Part shown: positions 11,425-23,655 of the stretch, one piece after another
How positions within the stretch are numbered: position 1 is the stretch's first letter
Layout of the letters: each line of letters starts with the position of its first letter
DNA from: Stictocephala bisonia
Lineage: Eukaryota > Arthropoda > Insecta > Hemiptera > Membracidae
Length of the DNA: 64,000 nucleotides
NCBI GenBank assembly: GCA_035578905.1
Contig: JAQJVL010000056.1
Coordinates: 2,939,010-3,003,009 of the forward strand
Direction of reading: 5' to 3'
The notes under the pieces: model-generated
What the model was told of the DNA's origin: nothing
Seen by the model: the letters and a program-made list of their open reading frames with translations, nothing else
The model's database searches: none
Program-made: the position numbers and the translations under genes

Positions 11425-11768
11425 ACCTTATTTCAAAGTACTCTTAAAATAATATCGTATCATGATAACGTTGTATGAGAAATGTAAAACATTTAACAAA
11501 TCATACAGTATTCCGGCTAAAAAATAACTTTCGACCATTATTTATAATCAAAGCACATCGTGTTTTATATCACTTTTCTTAGTTTTGTTAGTACTTTACA
11601 AATGTTCTATTAAAATTGATATATTATGAGAAAGTAAAAAAAGTTAATAATTCTATTAGAGGGGCTAGTTGGTGACTCATTAAGGAAACAGCCGCGAGCG
11701 CCGGGGGGAGGAAAGGACCGACACAGGTAGCTGGCGGGTCCGTGCGCCACCCTACCGTATACAGACTG
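11425..11768. repeat. Right terminal inverted repeat of the DD82E element
   Basis: Inverse of 8745-9045. It contains an additional ~56-bp AT-rich segment at about 11550-11610 that is absent from the left arm, so the arms differ in length. Confidence 0.85.
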
Positions 11769-11770
11769 TA

Positions 11771-12289
11771 AGCGATTCCTTCAGAAACCTGTTCAGGGGG
11801 CTTAGGTTGTTAACATACCAAAAGGCCTGACTCCTAGGTGATGAGCGGGGGGGAGGAGGGGGGCGTAAAGGTACGAATTTTGGGTTTTTCGCTTATATCT
11901 CGAAAACGATGCATCGGAGAGAAATATTTTTAAATAATAAAATGGAGGTCTTAAAATTATCTAAAACTTTTATATCAAATGTTTTTTTCTAATTCCTAAC
12001 CGTTTTCGAGCTATACCCTCGGAAAAAGTTGAAATTTACTAAAAAAATCAATTTACGTCAAAATATTCATAAACATTGCATCATATTGTCTAAACCTATT
12101 CATAAACGAAAAGTATGAAAAGGAAAGAAGTTGTAGATTTTTAAATTCCCTTTTAGAATATATATATACATATGCTGATTAATGTCCAACCCATCTAAAG
12201 TTACAGCTATTTTAAAACTTGTATAGCATTTTGCAATTTTCAGAAAATTAGTTTGTATATCATATTCTTAACCCACAACCTTTGTTCGT
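11771..12289. repeat. Left inverted end of the Academ-like element (inner part)
   Basis: Continuation, after the inserted DD82E element, of the arm begun at 8688-8742. It is the imperfect reverse complement of 17530-18100. Shared blocks include CTCCTAGGTGATGAGCGGGG, TTGGGTTTTTCGCTTATATC and AGAAAATTAGTTTGTATATC. From 12290 to 13002 no gene is seen. Confidence 0.85.
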
Positions 12290-13002
12290 GTATTTTGTTT
12301 GAATTACAGATAACAATATCAGCAATTTGTTAGTCAATTAAATTTAAAACTTGAAAACAACATTAAAAGAGCCGTATGCAATAGAACGCCGATTAACCGA
12401 ATCGCCAATTATCCGTATCGGTCCTAAGCGTTATATAAAAAATTAAAACTAAGTAAGTAATTTTTCAATAAAAACAAGTTCAATAATAATTCTTTATTTT
12501 ACTGGCCCAAAATATTCTTTGTTTTATACTGATTTCAAAAAAATATACTTTCATAATGTTATGTCACTTTATTGCGTGGTAACAAATCAAATGAAAATTA
12601 GTTTCCATGGTTTTACGCTGCTGTGAGGGCCAACTTTCACTAGTTTGCTTGTCCGAATGACAAACATCTCATATAGTAATAATAGTTTTAATGCATATAA
12701 CTTTTAGGTTGGTAACACTGATTTCCTTGTCTTCTGTTAATGGACTGTCAGCTGGTTCTTGTTACCCTTACTTTATAAAGGTTAGTTTTGTTTAAAAACA
12801 TTTTGAAGTGTAAACAATACCTAAGTTTTCAAGTTTTCAGTTTTGTGCTATGTTTTATCCTTAGTTATGATTATATCCTAAGTTAGTTTAGTTTAGTGTG
12901 TGTCAAATGTGCCTAGGATCAAGAAATGTAATATTAAACATACATTTAGGGGAAACAGGTTTTTAAAACCTACAACAAACCATGATATATGAGTACTACT
13001 AA

Positions 13003-16000
13003 GTGTCCTGTGTGCCTGAAACTGCAATGAGTACTACTAAGTGTCCTGTGTGCCTTAAGGACGTTTTAAGAGGAAGTGAAGATGTCTCTGAAGTCAAAGA
13101 AAAGGGTATACTGGGCCTTGTTAAAGCAAGTAAGGAACGGAAAGACAACAAGCATGAAAGTTTCCGTGATTTGTCATCCCTTTTAATTCACACAAGCTGT
13201 CGTAAAAATTACACCCGGACTGACACGATAAAAAAATATGTTAGGGAGGCATCCACATCCAAGGAAGAGACAGGGCGGTCTAAGCTCCGGTCTTCAGTTC
13301 CTAAATTCAATTTTAAGAGTAATTGTTTGTTCTGTGGGCTTTGCGCAAAAGAAGAAACAAAAAAGCCTTTGGCGAAAAGGAAAATTGTGCATTCAGTTGA
13401 GACTTCGCAACTGTTCAAAATCGAATCAGGGAGGTGTGTTCTATGAGGAAGGATATCTTGGGCGATGAAGTTCTTCGCCGCCTTTCCTCGATTAACGATC
13501 TTGTTGCTGAGGGAGCAGTATACCACAAAGACTGCTACATTAATTTTTTGAAGCCCACGAGTTTACAAACTCCAAAAACAGAGATCCCCAGAGACAACCA
13601 TGTTACAAAGGCTATGGAGGAGATTTTCAGCTACTTGGAGGGAAGCAGTGATTGTCAGTTCTCCAAAGATGAAATACTGGGTATCATATCAGAGACCAAA
13701 CCCCAATGGCGGACAATCAAGGCTGAATTGGAGAGGAAATATGGAGATCGGATACTGATCACTCCAAGTGTTAACAGATTTAGTGTGCCAGTGGTATGTT
13801 TTAGAGACAGTGGGAACAAAATTCTCAATGAAGCGTGGTATGGAAACAGGGCTAAAAATGAAGAAGAAGAGAGGGACAAATTTTTTAAGAATCCAGGAAC
13901 ATTGCCTCAATCCCTTACTTTTTTCCTTGAGGGACTTATTGGCAAAGACAAAGAGAATAGAAGAAACAAAGAGAAAATGTGCTGCATTGGGAAATGCCAT
14001 AATTGGGATTGTCAGACCTAGAACCTTCGTATCACCTCTATTGTGCAGCCTATCATTGCTCATATACAGAAAGTATGCTTCAAGGCATTTAATTGATCTT
14101 CTTGCAAATTTGGGCTTCTGTGTATCGTATCACGAAGCACAAAAGTTAGAAATGTCAGCAATAGACAGTGCGAAACCTGGTTTTATTGTAAAGAAAGGTG
14201 CTTTCAATCAATTTGTTTTCGACCAACGTATGTACTATAGATGGGCTCAACACTCTTCATGCTATGGGTGGAATCAGGTGCATTACTCCCTCGAATTCCC
14301 TCGAAAAAGGTGCAGACATACCAAGATTGAAGAACATGCCCTTATCACATGATGTTGGCAAACTTGGCATAATTTCGCTGAAAACATTCCAGAAGAGCGC
14401 TAGCCTGGAAAGTGTAGTGGTCAAACGCATTAACGTACCCGAAGAAGTGGTACACCCTCAACCATTAGATGTTCTCTGGTTTGTTGCAAAAAAACTAAAC
14501 ATCCCACTGCCAGAATGGAAAGGGTACATGGCAACCATAACAACAGGGTATTTCAGTGAAAAAACTAAAGTTATAACCCTCCCCTTAATCAATGCGCCTC
14601 CAACAAACTATGACACGGTCTATACGGCCTTGCAATATGCTTGCGAGTTGATCCAGCTTATCCATAAAGACAATGAAAGTAACCAACTAAGAGTAATCAT
14701 CACCTTTGACCAGCCACTATACTGGAAGACGTGGGAAATCATTGCTGCTGCTCCTCTTGACTCAGATAACGAACTGTATAGTGCGCCTTGGTGGATTTTA
14801 CTTACTGCTGTCCTTTTTAGGCAGCATAGGCTACTTCATGGCTGGAAGTGGCCTAAAGGAACTGTTATGCACTACCCACGCTCCTCTATCTGTTGACAAA
14901 ATGCTCCAGGGTCACGCGTTCGCTAGAGCAGTAAGAGGACATTTGCTTGCAACGACGGCATTGTCCAACAAAATACTGGACCAAATTATACTGACAGAAG
15001 AAGAGAAGTCTACTGTAACAGACATTTTGTCAGGTTTCCTTGATGTGCCACCTGCACTGAATGCCTTAAATGAAAACCCAATCATCAAAAAGTTGGCTGA
15101 GAAATTTGGTGATAAATTGGACCAGCTTAAAAACAATGGACCAACAGCTCAGCTATGGATCCAGTACTTCAACATGGTAAATCTAGTCAAGGAATATATA
15201 CATGCAGAAAGATCTGGTAATTGGGATTCACACCTGAACTGTGTCAAAAAAATGATACCGTACTTTCATGCATCTGGACACTTTCCCTACGCAAAGTCCT
15301 GCCAGTTGTATATTCAAGATATGGAAAATCTACCATCAACAATGACTCCTGAAGAATACCACAAGTTTGCAGCCAGCGGGTATTTTACTATGCGACGCTC
15401 TGATCGCTTTTGGTCAGGCGTATGGTCAGATATGACAATTGAAACCACGTTGATGCGATCATTCAAAAGCCGAGGAGGCATAACTGGAGGCAGAGGTGTT
15501 TCACACAACGTACTCAGCAAATGGTTAGTTGGTATGAGTGCAACTCATGAGATATGCACTTCGCTTGAAGAGTTTTCTTGAGTCACATTCACTTCAAGTG
15601 AACAACACAAGGACATTGGACAGGCTCGCAAGAGTAAAGATGCAGAAGACATTGTCAAACTCAATCAGTGGTTTGATTCTCATCCTCCCTTCCCAGAAAC
15701 CTCTCAAATCATGTCAATTTCGAGTGGAGTTGTCGGAGATGCCACGATAACATGCTATGATGCTGATCGAGTTGGTAAAAGGGCTATGAATTCAATAGTT
15801 GACTTGACATTTACAGACGTAAAGTTATCGCGCAAGGATCGGGCATTGCCAATATCTTCTGTCAGCTCATCGATAAAAGTTCACGATGAAAGGGTAGTAG
15901 TTGACCCAACATTGCTCTTTCAGCGGATATGTATAAGCAAACGATCAGATGAGGATTTGATGACATATTTTGAGTATGAGTTGGCCCCATTTCCCTTAGC

Positions 16001-17346
16001 ACTGTTCAACGAAAGTGGCATGAGAAAGACAAACAAATCAGTGCTGTACAACTTGTTTGAGCCAACCAAGAAAGATATTCTTCTGCCTCAAATGAACATT
16101 GTAGTCGATGGAGGATTTCTACTCCACAGAGTTATTTGGCCAAAAGATGCATCGGTTGTGACTATTTGTAATAGTTATATCACCTACGTCGACCACCATT
16201 ATCCTGGGACTACTCGCACTGTGGTGTTTGATGGGTACGCAAACAGCCAATAGCACTAAATCACAAGAACAAATGCGTCGTTACAGACTAAAAAGGTCAG
16301 CCGACATCAATTTGACATGGGACACACAAATACCTGTTAAACAGGAAGACTTTTTATCAAATCCTACCAACAAAACTAACTTCATCTCCTTACTGGAGAT
16401 AAAGCTGCAGAAGAAAGGGATACATACTCTTCAGGCTACCGATGACGCTGACATCCTAATCGTGAAGACTGCTGTTGAACAATCCACTCACAACTCTGTG
16501 GCTGTCGTTGGTGAGGATGTAGACCTTGCTGTCCTGTTGATTGCTTCCACCCCTGCGACCCGAGATATCTTTATGCTGAAACCCGGACGAGGGAAAACCA
16601 AAACAATAGTACTGTCCACCCAAGAGATGCAGCACCTTATATTTGAACACATCCTGTTCCTTCATTCATTTACCGGATGCGACACAACTTCTGCTACTTT
16701 CAGGAGAAGCAAGGTGGGCTTCTTTAAATTGTACTTGGAGTCAGAAATCATCCAGCAAGCAGCAATGACATTTTCTAACCCCTCCTCTACTTACGACCAG
16801 GTTGAAAAGGCTGGGGAGATGTGCTTTCTGAAGTGGTATAAGGCGCCAAAAAAACAAACCTCCCTTAACCAGTACCGCTTCCAATCGTTTACGAGGTCAA
16901 TGGCAAATATGAAACCTGAAATAAGCTCCCTACCTCCAACAGAGAATGCAGCTAAACAGCACTCTCGGCGAACCTACCACCAAGTGCAGCAGTGGCTCGG
17001 TAATGAGCTGCCCCCTCAAGATTGGGGGTGGAAACGTGTAGGAGACACCCTGGTGGCAATTACAATGGAAAATCTACCAGCACCAGAGGTTTTTCTGAAA
17101 ACTATATTTTACCGCTGCACCAAGGATTGTGTAATTGGAAAATGTGGCTGCCGAAAAGCGATGCTCACCTGCTCTGCAGCGTGCCTCCACTGTCAAGGGA
17201 AGTGCCTGAACAGTGTGCCTGTTGACGATGAGGACGATGAAGACGATGTAGAGCCCATTCAGCAAGAGCCACCCGCTACTGAGGAAGATGCCATGGAAGA
17301 ACAATCATTGCCTGGGCCCTCAAGTTCAAAGAGGATGAAAATTTGA
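13003..17346 (+). pseudogene. Academ-like transposase with XPG/PIN-like nuclease region, multiply broken
   Basis: A single large protein can be followed through shifting frames. It starts near 13027 (MSTTKCPVCLKDV) and ends at the TGA after 17343. Frame changes are needed at about 13420-13440, 13945-13960, 14222-14232, 14760-14785 and 16235-16255, and an in-frame TGA lies at 15579-15581. The N-terminus has paired Cys motifs (CPVC, NCLFCG, and a YHKDCY-type end) fitting a Cys8 zinc finger. The middle contains FVSPLLCSLSLLIYRKYASR and IGYFMAGSGLKELLCT. The C-terminal third has VVFDGY, TDDADILIVKTA and VVGEDVDLAVLL, acidic pairs as in XPG/FEN nucleases, then LHSFTGCDTTSA and a Cys-rich tail followed by an acidic end. 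The combination fits Academ transposases. Indel errors in the assembly could explain some shifts, but the neighbouring transposase gene is intact. Confidence 0.65.
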
Positions 17347-17529
17347 TTACTTTTAAAGTTGAGAGTAAAACATTAGGAATATATTGAGAACAATGGGGTT
17401 TAAAATTATTATTGTATTGGTGTAACGAAACTATCTGTAGAATAAAGTGTGAAATTTGTCATCATCATTATTTTTTCTATACTTTATTTAATAACTTGCT
17501 TATAAGTGGCCATATATGTTATTAGATGA

Positions 17530-17643
17530 ACGAACAAAGGTTGTGGGTTAAGAATATGATATACAAACTAATTTTCTGAAAATTGCAAAATGCTATACAA
17601 GTTTTAAAATAGCTGTAACTTTAGGCGGGTTGGACATTAATCA

Positions 17644-17719
<76 letters not shown>

Positions 17720-18153
17720 TAAAAGGGAATTTAAAAATCTACAACTTCTTTCCTATTCATACTTTTCGTTTATGAATAGGTTTAGACAATATGATGCAAT
17801 GTTTATGAATATTTTGACGTAAATTGATTTTTTTTTTGTAAATTTCAACTTTTTCCGAGGAAATAGCTCAAAAACGGTTAGGAATTAGAAAAAAACATAT
17901 GATATAAAAGTTTTAGATAATTTTAAGAACTCTATTTTATTATCGAAAAATATTTCTCTCCGATGTACCGTTTTCGAGATATAAGCGAAAAACCCAAAAT
18001 TCGTACCTTTACCCCCCTCCTCCCCCCCGCTCATCACCTAGGAGTCAGGGGACTTTTGGTATGTTAACAACCCAAGCCCCCTAAACAAGTTTCTGAAGGA
18101 ATCGTTTAGTTACCTGCTCACGCACTCTACACCTCATTCCTTGACTGGACTAA
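17530..18153. repeat. Right inverted end of the Academ-like element
   Basis: Reverse complement of the interrupted left end. It retains GTTACCTGCTCACGCACTCT (18110-18129) continuous with the GATTCCTTCAG-type sequence that in the left arm is split by the DD82E insertion. Includes the (TA)n run at 17645-17717. Confidence 0.85.
17645..17717. repeat. (TA)n microsatellite, ~73 bp
   Basis: Uninterrupted TA dinucleotides inside the right inverted end. The corresponding place in the left arm is only a few TA units, so this is a later expansion. Confidence 0.95.
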
Positions 18154-18889
18154 CTATAGTAAATCGCATTTACTAAATTAATTTAACTTACATTACATTT
18201 ACCTTAATGTTAGGTAAAATAACCTAACATAGGCAGTAACTAATATTTTTTTAGTCATTAACAATATCGTGCTCCTGCTTGCAAAAGAAAATGATGGCAT
18301 TATTAGGAACTTTCTTTAAAAAATAATCTTCATTGTTTGTGTCCCCCAAAAAAAGAATGTAAATAAAAATTATTCGATGTAAAACTTCTTTAAATAATAA
18401 AACCCCCATCATTTTAAAGGTTTTTGTAAAGAGGAAGAATATTGGTGAGAACTAGACATCCCAAAGCATGAGCCATGTCAAAAATGGCAGCCATGTTAAG
18501 TTGGGCTGAAAAACTACAGCACAAAGTTTTGCACTAAGAATCATCTCACGTAGTTTGTCAAGTCTAGAGCTTATTATCAGTAGATAGTTGAACATTATAA
18601 AAGTGTATATATATTTTTTAATATGGCACGTACAATTTTGAAGCATATCAGCACTGATGAGAATTTGGTTATCAATTTGTAACCTTTATACTGCCGATTT
18701 TCTTGGTATTGTTTAGCCATCCTTTAACTTTATACAATACTGAGGAAACCAGTAGTGAAAAGGTGATACATTGATTTCCAATTTTTATCAGCGTAAATGT
18801 GATTCACAATTCTACATTATGTGCCACTTTGAAAAAAATACAATGGATACAGTTAAACTATTGTACTAAAACTATTGAAAAATAACAAC
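18154..18889. other. Spacer between transposon nest and satellite
   Basis: AT-rich, with no gene, tRNA or inverted structure recognised. A 64-aa minus-strand frame at 18646-18452 has no recognisable feature. Confidence 0.5.
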
Positions 18890-21800
18890 TGGGAAAGTAG
18901 TAAGTAGTAGTTTGAAGTAACTAGTATTACGGTATTTGGAGAAGTTCAAAATAACTAGTTGGAAAGTAGTGGCAGGTTGTTCAAAATAACTAGTTGGTAG
19001 GTAGTGGCAATTGTTCAAAATAACTAGTTGAATGTAGTGGCAGTTGTACAAATTAACTACTTGGAAGGTAGTGGCAGTTGTTCAAAACCTAGTTGGAAGG
19101 CAGTAAAAGTTGTTCAAAATAACTAGTTGGAAGATAGCGTCAGTTGTACAAAATAACTATTTGGAAAGTAATGGCAGTTGTTCAAAATAACTACTTAGAA
19201 GGTAGTGGCAGTTGTTCAAAATAAATACTTGGAAGGTAGTGGCATTTGTTCAAAATAACTATTTGGAAGGTAGTAGTAGTTGTTCAAAATAACTATTTGG
19301 AAGGTAGTGGCAGTTGTTCAAAATAACTATTTGGAAAGTAGTGGCAGTTGTTCAAAATAACTAGTTGGTAAGTAGTGGCAGTTGTACAAAATAACTAGTT
19401 GGAAGGTAGTGGCAATTGTTCAAAATAACTACTTGGAAGGTAGTGGCAGTTGTTCAAAATAACTACTTGGAAGGTAGTGGCAGTTGTTCAAAATATCTAT
19501 TTGGAAGGTAGTGGCAGTTGTTCAAAATAACTACTTGGAAGGTAGTGGTAGTTGTTCAAAATAAATATTTGGAAGGTAGTGGTAGTTGTTCAAAATAACT
19601 ACTTGGAAGGTAGTGGCAGTTGTTCAAAATAACTATTTGGAAGGTAGTGGCAGTTGTTCAAAATAACTACTTGGAAGGTAGTGGCAGTTGTTCAAAACAA
19701 CTATTTGGAAGGTAGTGGCAGTTGTTCAAAATAACTACTTGGAAGGTAGTGGCAGTTGTTCAAAATAAATATTTGGAAGGTAGTGGCAGTTGTTCAAAAT
19801 AACTAGTTGGTAAGTAGTGGCAGTTGTACAAAATAACTAGTTGGAAGGTAGTGGCAATTGTTCAAAATAACTACTTGGAAGGTAGTGGCAGTTGTTCAAA
19901 ATAACTACTTGGAAGGTAGTGGCAGTTGTTCAAAATATCTATTTGGAAGGTAGTGGCAGTTGTTCAAAATTACTACTTGGAAGGTAGTGGCAGTTGTTCA
20001 AAATAACTATTTGGAAGGTAGTGGCAGTTGTTCAAAATAACTACTTGAAAGGTAGTGGCAGTTGTTCAAAATAACTACTTGGAAGGTAGTGGCAGTTTTT
20101 CAAAATAACTGGTTGGGAGGTAGTGGCAGTTGTTCAAAATAACTAGTTGGTAAGTAGTGGCAGTTGTACAAAATAACTAGTTGGAAAGTAGTGGCAGTTG
20201 TTCAAAATAACTACTTTGAAGGTATTGGCAGTTGTTCAAAATGACTACTTGGAAGGTAGTGTCAGTTGTTCAAAATAACTACTTGGAAGGTAGTGGCAGT
20301 TGTTCAAAATAACTATTTAAAAGGTAGTGGCAGTTGTTCAAAATAACTACTTGGAAGGTAGTGGCAGTTGTTTAAAATAAATATTTGGAAGGTAGTGGTA
20401 GTTGTTCAAAATAACTACTTGGAAGATAGTGGCAGTTGTTCAAAATAACTACTTGGAAGGTAGTGGCAGTTGTTCAAAATAACTACTTGGAAGGTAGTGG
20501 CAGTTGTTCAAAACAACTATTTGGAAGGTAGTGGCAGTTGTTCAAAATAACTACTTGGAAGGTAGTGGCAGTTGTTCAAAATAACTACTTGGAAGGTAGT
20601 GGCAGTTGTTCAAAATAACTATTTGGAAGGTAGTGGCAGTTGTTCAAAATAACTACTTGGAAGGTAGTGGTAGTTGTTCAAAATAACTATTTGGAAGGTA
20701 GTGGTAGTTGTTCAAAATAACTACTTGGAAGGTAGTGGCAGTTGTTCAAAATAACTACTTGGAAGGTAGTGGCAGTTTTTCAAAATAACTGGTTGGGAAG
20801 TAGTGGCAGTTGTTCAAAATAACTAGTTGGTAAGTAGTGGCAGTTGTACAAAATAACTAGTTGGAAGGTAGTGGCAATTGTTCAAAATAACTACTTGGAA
20901 GGTAGTGGCAGTTGTTCAAAATAACTACTTGGAAGGTAGTGGCAGTTGTTCAAAATATCTATTTGGAAGGTAGTGGCAGTTGTTCAAAATTACTACTTGG
21001 AAGGTAGTGGCAGTTGTTCAAAATAACTATTTGGAAGGTAGTGGCAGTTGTTCAAAATAACTACTTGAAAGGTAGTGGCAGTTGTTCAAAATAACTACTT
21101 GGAAGGTAGTGGCAGTTTTTCAAAATAACTGGTTGGGAGGTAGTGGCAGTTGTTCAAAATAACTAGTTGGTACGTAGTGGCAGTTGTACAAAATAACTAG
21201 TTGGAAAGTAGTGGCAGTTGTTCAAAATAACTACTTTGAAGGTAGTGGCAGTTGTTCAAAATGACTACTTGGAAGGTAGTGTCAGTTGTTCAAAATAACT
21301 ACTTGGAAGGTAGTGGCAGTTGTTCAAAATAACTATTTAGAAGGTATTGGCAGTTGTTCAAAATAACTACTTGGAAGGTAGTGGCAGTTGTTCAAAATAA
21401 ATATTTGGAAGGTAGTGGTAGTTGTTCAAAATAACTACTTGGAAGATAGTGGCAGTTGTTCAAAATAACTACTTGGAAGGTAGTGGCAGTTGTTCAAAAT
21501 AACTACTTGGAATGTAGTGGCAGTTGTTCAAAATAAATATTTGGAAGGTAGTGGCAGTTGTTCAAAATAACTACTTGGAAGGTAGTGGCAGTTGTTCAAA
21601 ATAACTACTTGGAAGGTAGTGGCAGTTGTTCAAAATAACTATTTGGAAGGTAGTGGCAGTTGTTCAAAATAACTACTTGGAAGGTAGTGGTAGTTGTTCA
21701 AAATAACTATTTGGAAGGTAGTGGTAGTTGTTCAAAATAACTACTTGGAAGGTAGTGGCAGTTGTTCAAAATAACTACTTGGAAGGTAGTGGCAGTTTTT

Positions 21801-23655
21801 CAAAATAACTGGTTGGGAAGTAGTGGCAGTTGTTCAAAATAACTAGTTGGTAAGTAGTGGCAGTTGTACAAAATAACTAGTTGGAAAGTAGTGGCAGTTG
21901 TTCAAAATAACTACTTGGAAGGTAGTGGCAGTTGTTCAAAATGACTACTTGGAAGGTAGTGTCAGTTGTTCAAAATAACTACTTGGAAGGTAGTGGCAGT
22001 TGTTCAAAATAACTACTTGGAAGGTAGTGGCAGTTGTTCAAAATAACTACTTGGAAGGTAGTGGCAGTTGTTCAAAATAAATATTTGGAAGGTAGTGGTA
22101 GTTGTTCAAAATAACTACTTGGAAGATAGTGGCAGTTGTTCAAAATAACTACTTGGAAGGTAGTGGCAGTTGTTCAAAATAACTACTAGGAAGGTAGTGG
22201 CAGTTGTTCAAAACAACTATTTGGAAGGTAGTGGCAGTTGTTCAAAATAACTACTTGGAAGGTAGTGGCAGTTGTTCAAAATAACTATTTGGAAGGTAGT
22301 GGCAGTTGTTCAAAATATCTATTTGGAAGGTAGTGGCAGTTGTTCAAAATAACTACTTGGAAGGTAGTGGTAGTTGTTCAAAATAACTATTTGGAAGGTA
22401 GTGGTAGTTGTTCAAAATAACTACTTGGAAGGTAGTGGCAGTTGTTCAAAATAACTACTTGGAAGGTAGTGGCAGTTGTTCAAAACAACTATTTGGAAGG
22501 TAGTGGCAGTTGTTCAAAATAACTACTTGGAAGGTAGTGGCAGTTGTTCAAAATAAATATTTGGAAGGTAGTGGCAGTTGTTCAAAATAACTACTTGGAA
22601 GGTAGTGGCAGTTGTTCAAAATAACTACTTGGAAGGTAGTGGCAGTTTTTCAAAATAACTGGTTGGGAGGTAGTGGCAGTTTTTCAAAATAACTGGTTGG
22701 AAGGTAGTGGCAGTTGTTCAAAATAACTACTTGGAAGGTAGTGGCAGTTGTTCAAAATAACTATTTGGAAGGTAGTGGTAGTTGTTCAAAATAACTACTT
22801 GGAAGCTAGTGGCAGTTGTTCAAAATAACTACTTGGAAGGTAGTGGCAGTTGTTCAAAATAACTATTTGGAAGGTAGTGGCAGTTGTTCAAAATAACTAC
22901 TTGGAAGGTAGTGGCAGTTGTTCAAAATAACTACTTGGAAGGTAGTGGCAGTTGTTCAAAATAACTACTTGGAAGGTAGTGGCAGTTTTTCAAAATAACT
23001 GGTTGGGAGGTAGTGGCAGTTTTTCAAAATAACTGGTTGGAAGGTAGTGGCAGTTGTTCAAAATAACTACTTGGAAGGTAGTGGCAGTTGTTCAAAATAA
23101 CTATTTGGAAGGTAGTGGTAGTTGTTCAAAATAACTACTTGGAAGGTAGTGGCAGTTGTTCAAAATAACTACTTGGAAGGTAGTGGCAGTTGTTCAAAAT
23201 AACTATTTGGAAGGTAGTGGCAGTTGTTCAAAATAACTACTTGGAAGGTAGTGGCAGTTGTTCAAAATAACTACTTGGAAGGTAGTGGCAGTTTTTCAAA
23301 ATAACTGGTTGGGAGGTAGTGGCAGTTGTTCAAAATAACTAGTTGGTAAGTAGTGGCAGTTGTACAAAATAACTAGTTGGAAAGAAGTGGCAGTTGTTCA
23401 AAATAACTACTTGGAAGGTAGTGGCAGTTGTTCAAAATGACTACTTGGAAGGTAGTGTCAGTTGTTCAAAATAACTACTTGGAAGGTAGTGGCAGTTGTT
23501 CAAAATAACTATTTAGAAGGTAGTGGCAGTTGTTCAAAATAACTACTTGGAAGGTAGTGGCAGTTGTTCAAAATAACTACTTGGAAGGTAGTGGCAGTTT
23601 TTCAAAATAACTGGTTGGGAGATGTTCAAAACAACATGTGGGAAGGGAATGGAAC
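18890..23655. repeat. 34-bp satellite array with higher-order structure
   Basis: About 140 tandem copies of a 34-bp unit of the form TTCAAAATAACTACTTGGAA + GGTAGTGGCAGTTG. Variants (TACAAAAT for TTCAAAAT, CTAGTTGGTAAG for CTACTTGGAAGG, CTATTTGG, GGTTGGGAGG) recur in a fixed order. The same succession of variants starts at 19801, 20821 and 21841, exactly 1,020 bases apart (30 units). A smaller 340-base (10-unit) period is seen at 22641 and 22981. Edge units are more diverged (first units to about 19200, last at 23620-23655), as usual for satellite margins. Stops occur in all frames, so it is not coding. Confidence 0.95.

Larger units (their letters stand above)
8745..11768 (-). mobile_element. 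Sailor-like (DD82E) IS630-Tc1-mariner transposon, complete
   Basis: The element begins CAGTCTGTATACGGTAGGG and ends with the exact inverse. TA lies directly outside both ends (8743-8744 and 11769-11770), which is the target duplication of this superfamily. The first ~150 bases of the two ends are essentially identical; weaker inverted similarity continues to about 9045 on the left and 11425 on the right, where the right arm has about 56 extra bases. It carries one intact transposase gene on the minus strand. It sits inside the left inverted end of the Academ-like element, whose right end preserves the unoccupied site. Confidence 0.9.
8688..18153 (+). mobile_element. Academ-like DNA transposon with ~600-bp inverted ends, decayed, nested
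   Basis: The ends TTAGTCCAGTCAA (8688) and TTGACTGGACTAA (18141-18153) are inverted copies. The inverted ends continue inward on the left as 8688-8742 plus 11771-12289, split by another transposon, and on the right as 18153-17530. Between them lies one broken gene on the plus strand (13003-17346) with an N-terminal Cys-rich region and a C-terminal XPG/PIN-like nuclease region, as known for Academ transposons. Flanking bases give no clear 3-4 bp target duplication, so the exact end is uncertain by a few bases. The right arm contains a (TA)n expansion at 17645-17717 where the left arm has a short TA run at 12160. Confidence 0.6.

Noticed and set aside
13003..17346. A host multi-exon gene explaining the frame changes by introns
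   Set aside because: The frame changes occur without GT-AG introns between conserved segments, and the gene is enclosed by long inverted ends of a transposon.
18890..23655. Possible CRISPR array
   Set aside because: Contiguous 34-bp units without unique spacers, in a eukaryotic context; a satellite.
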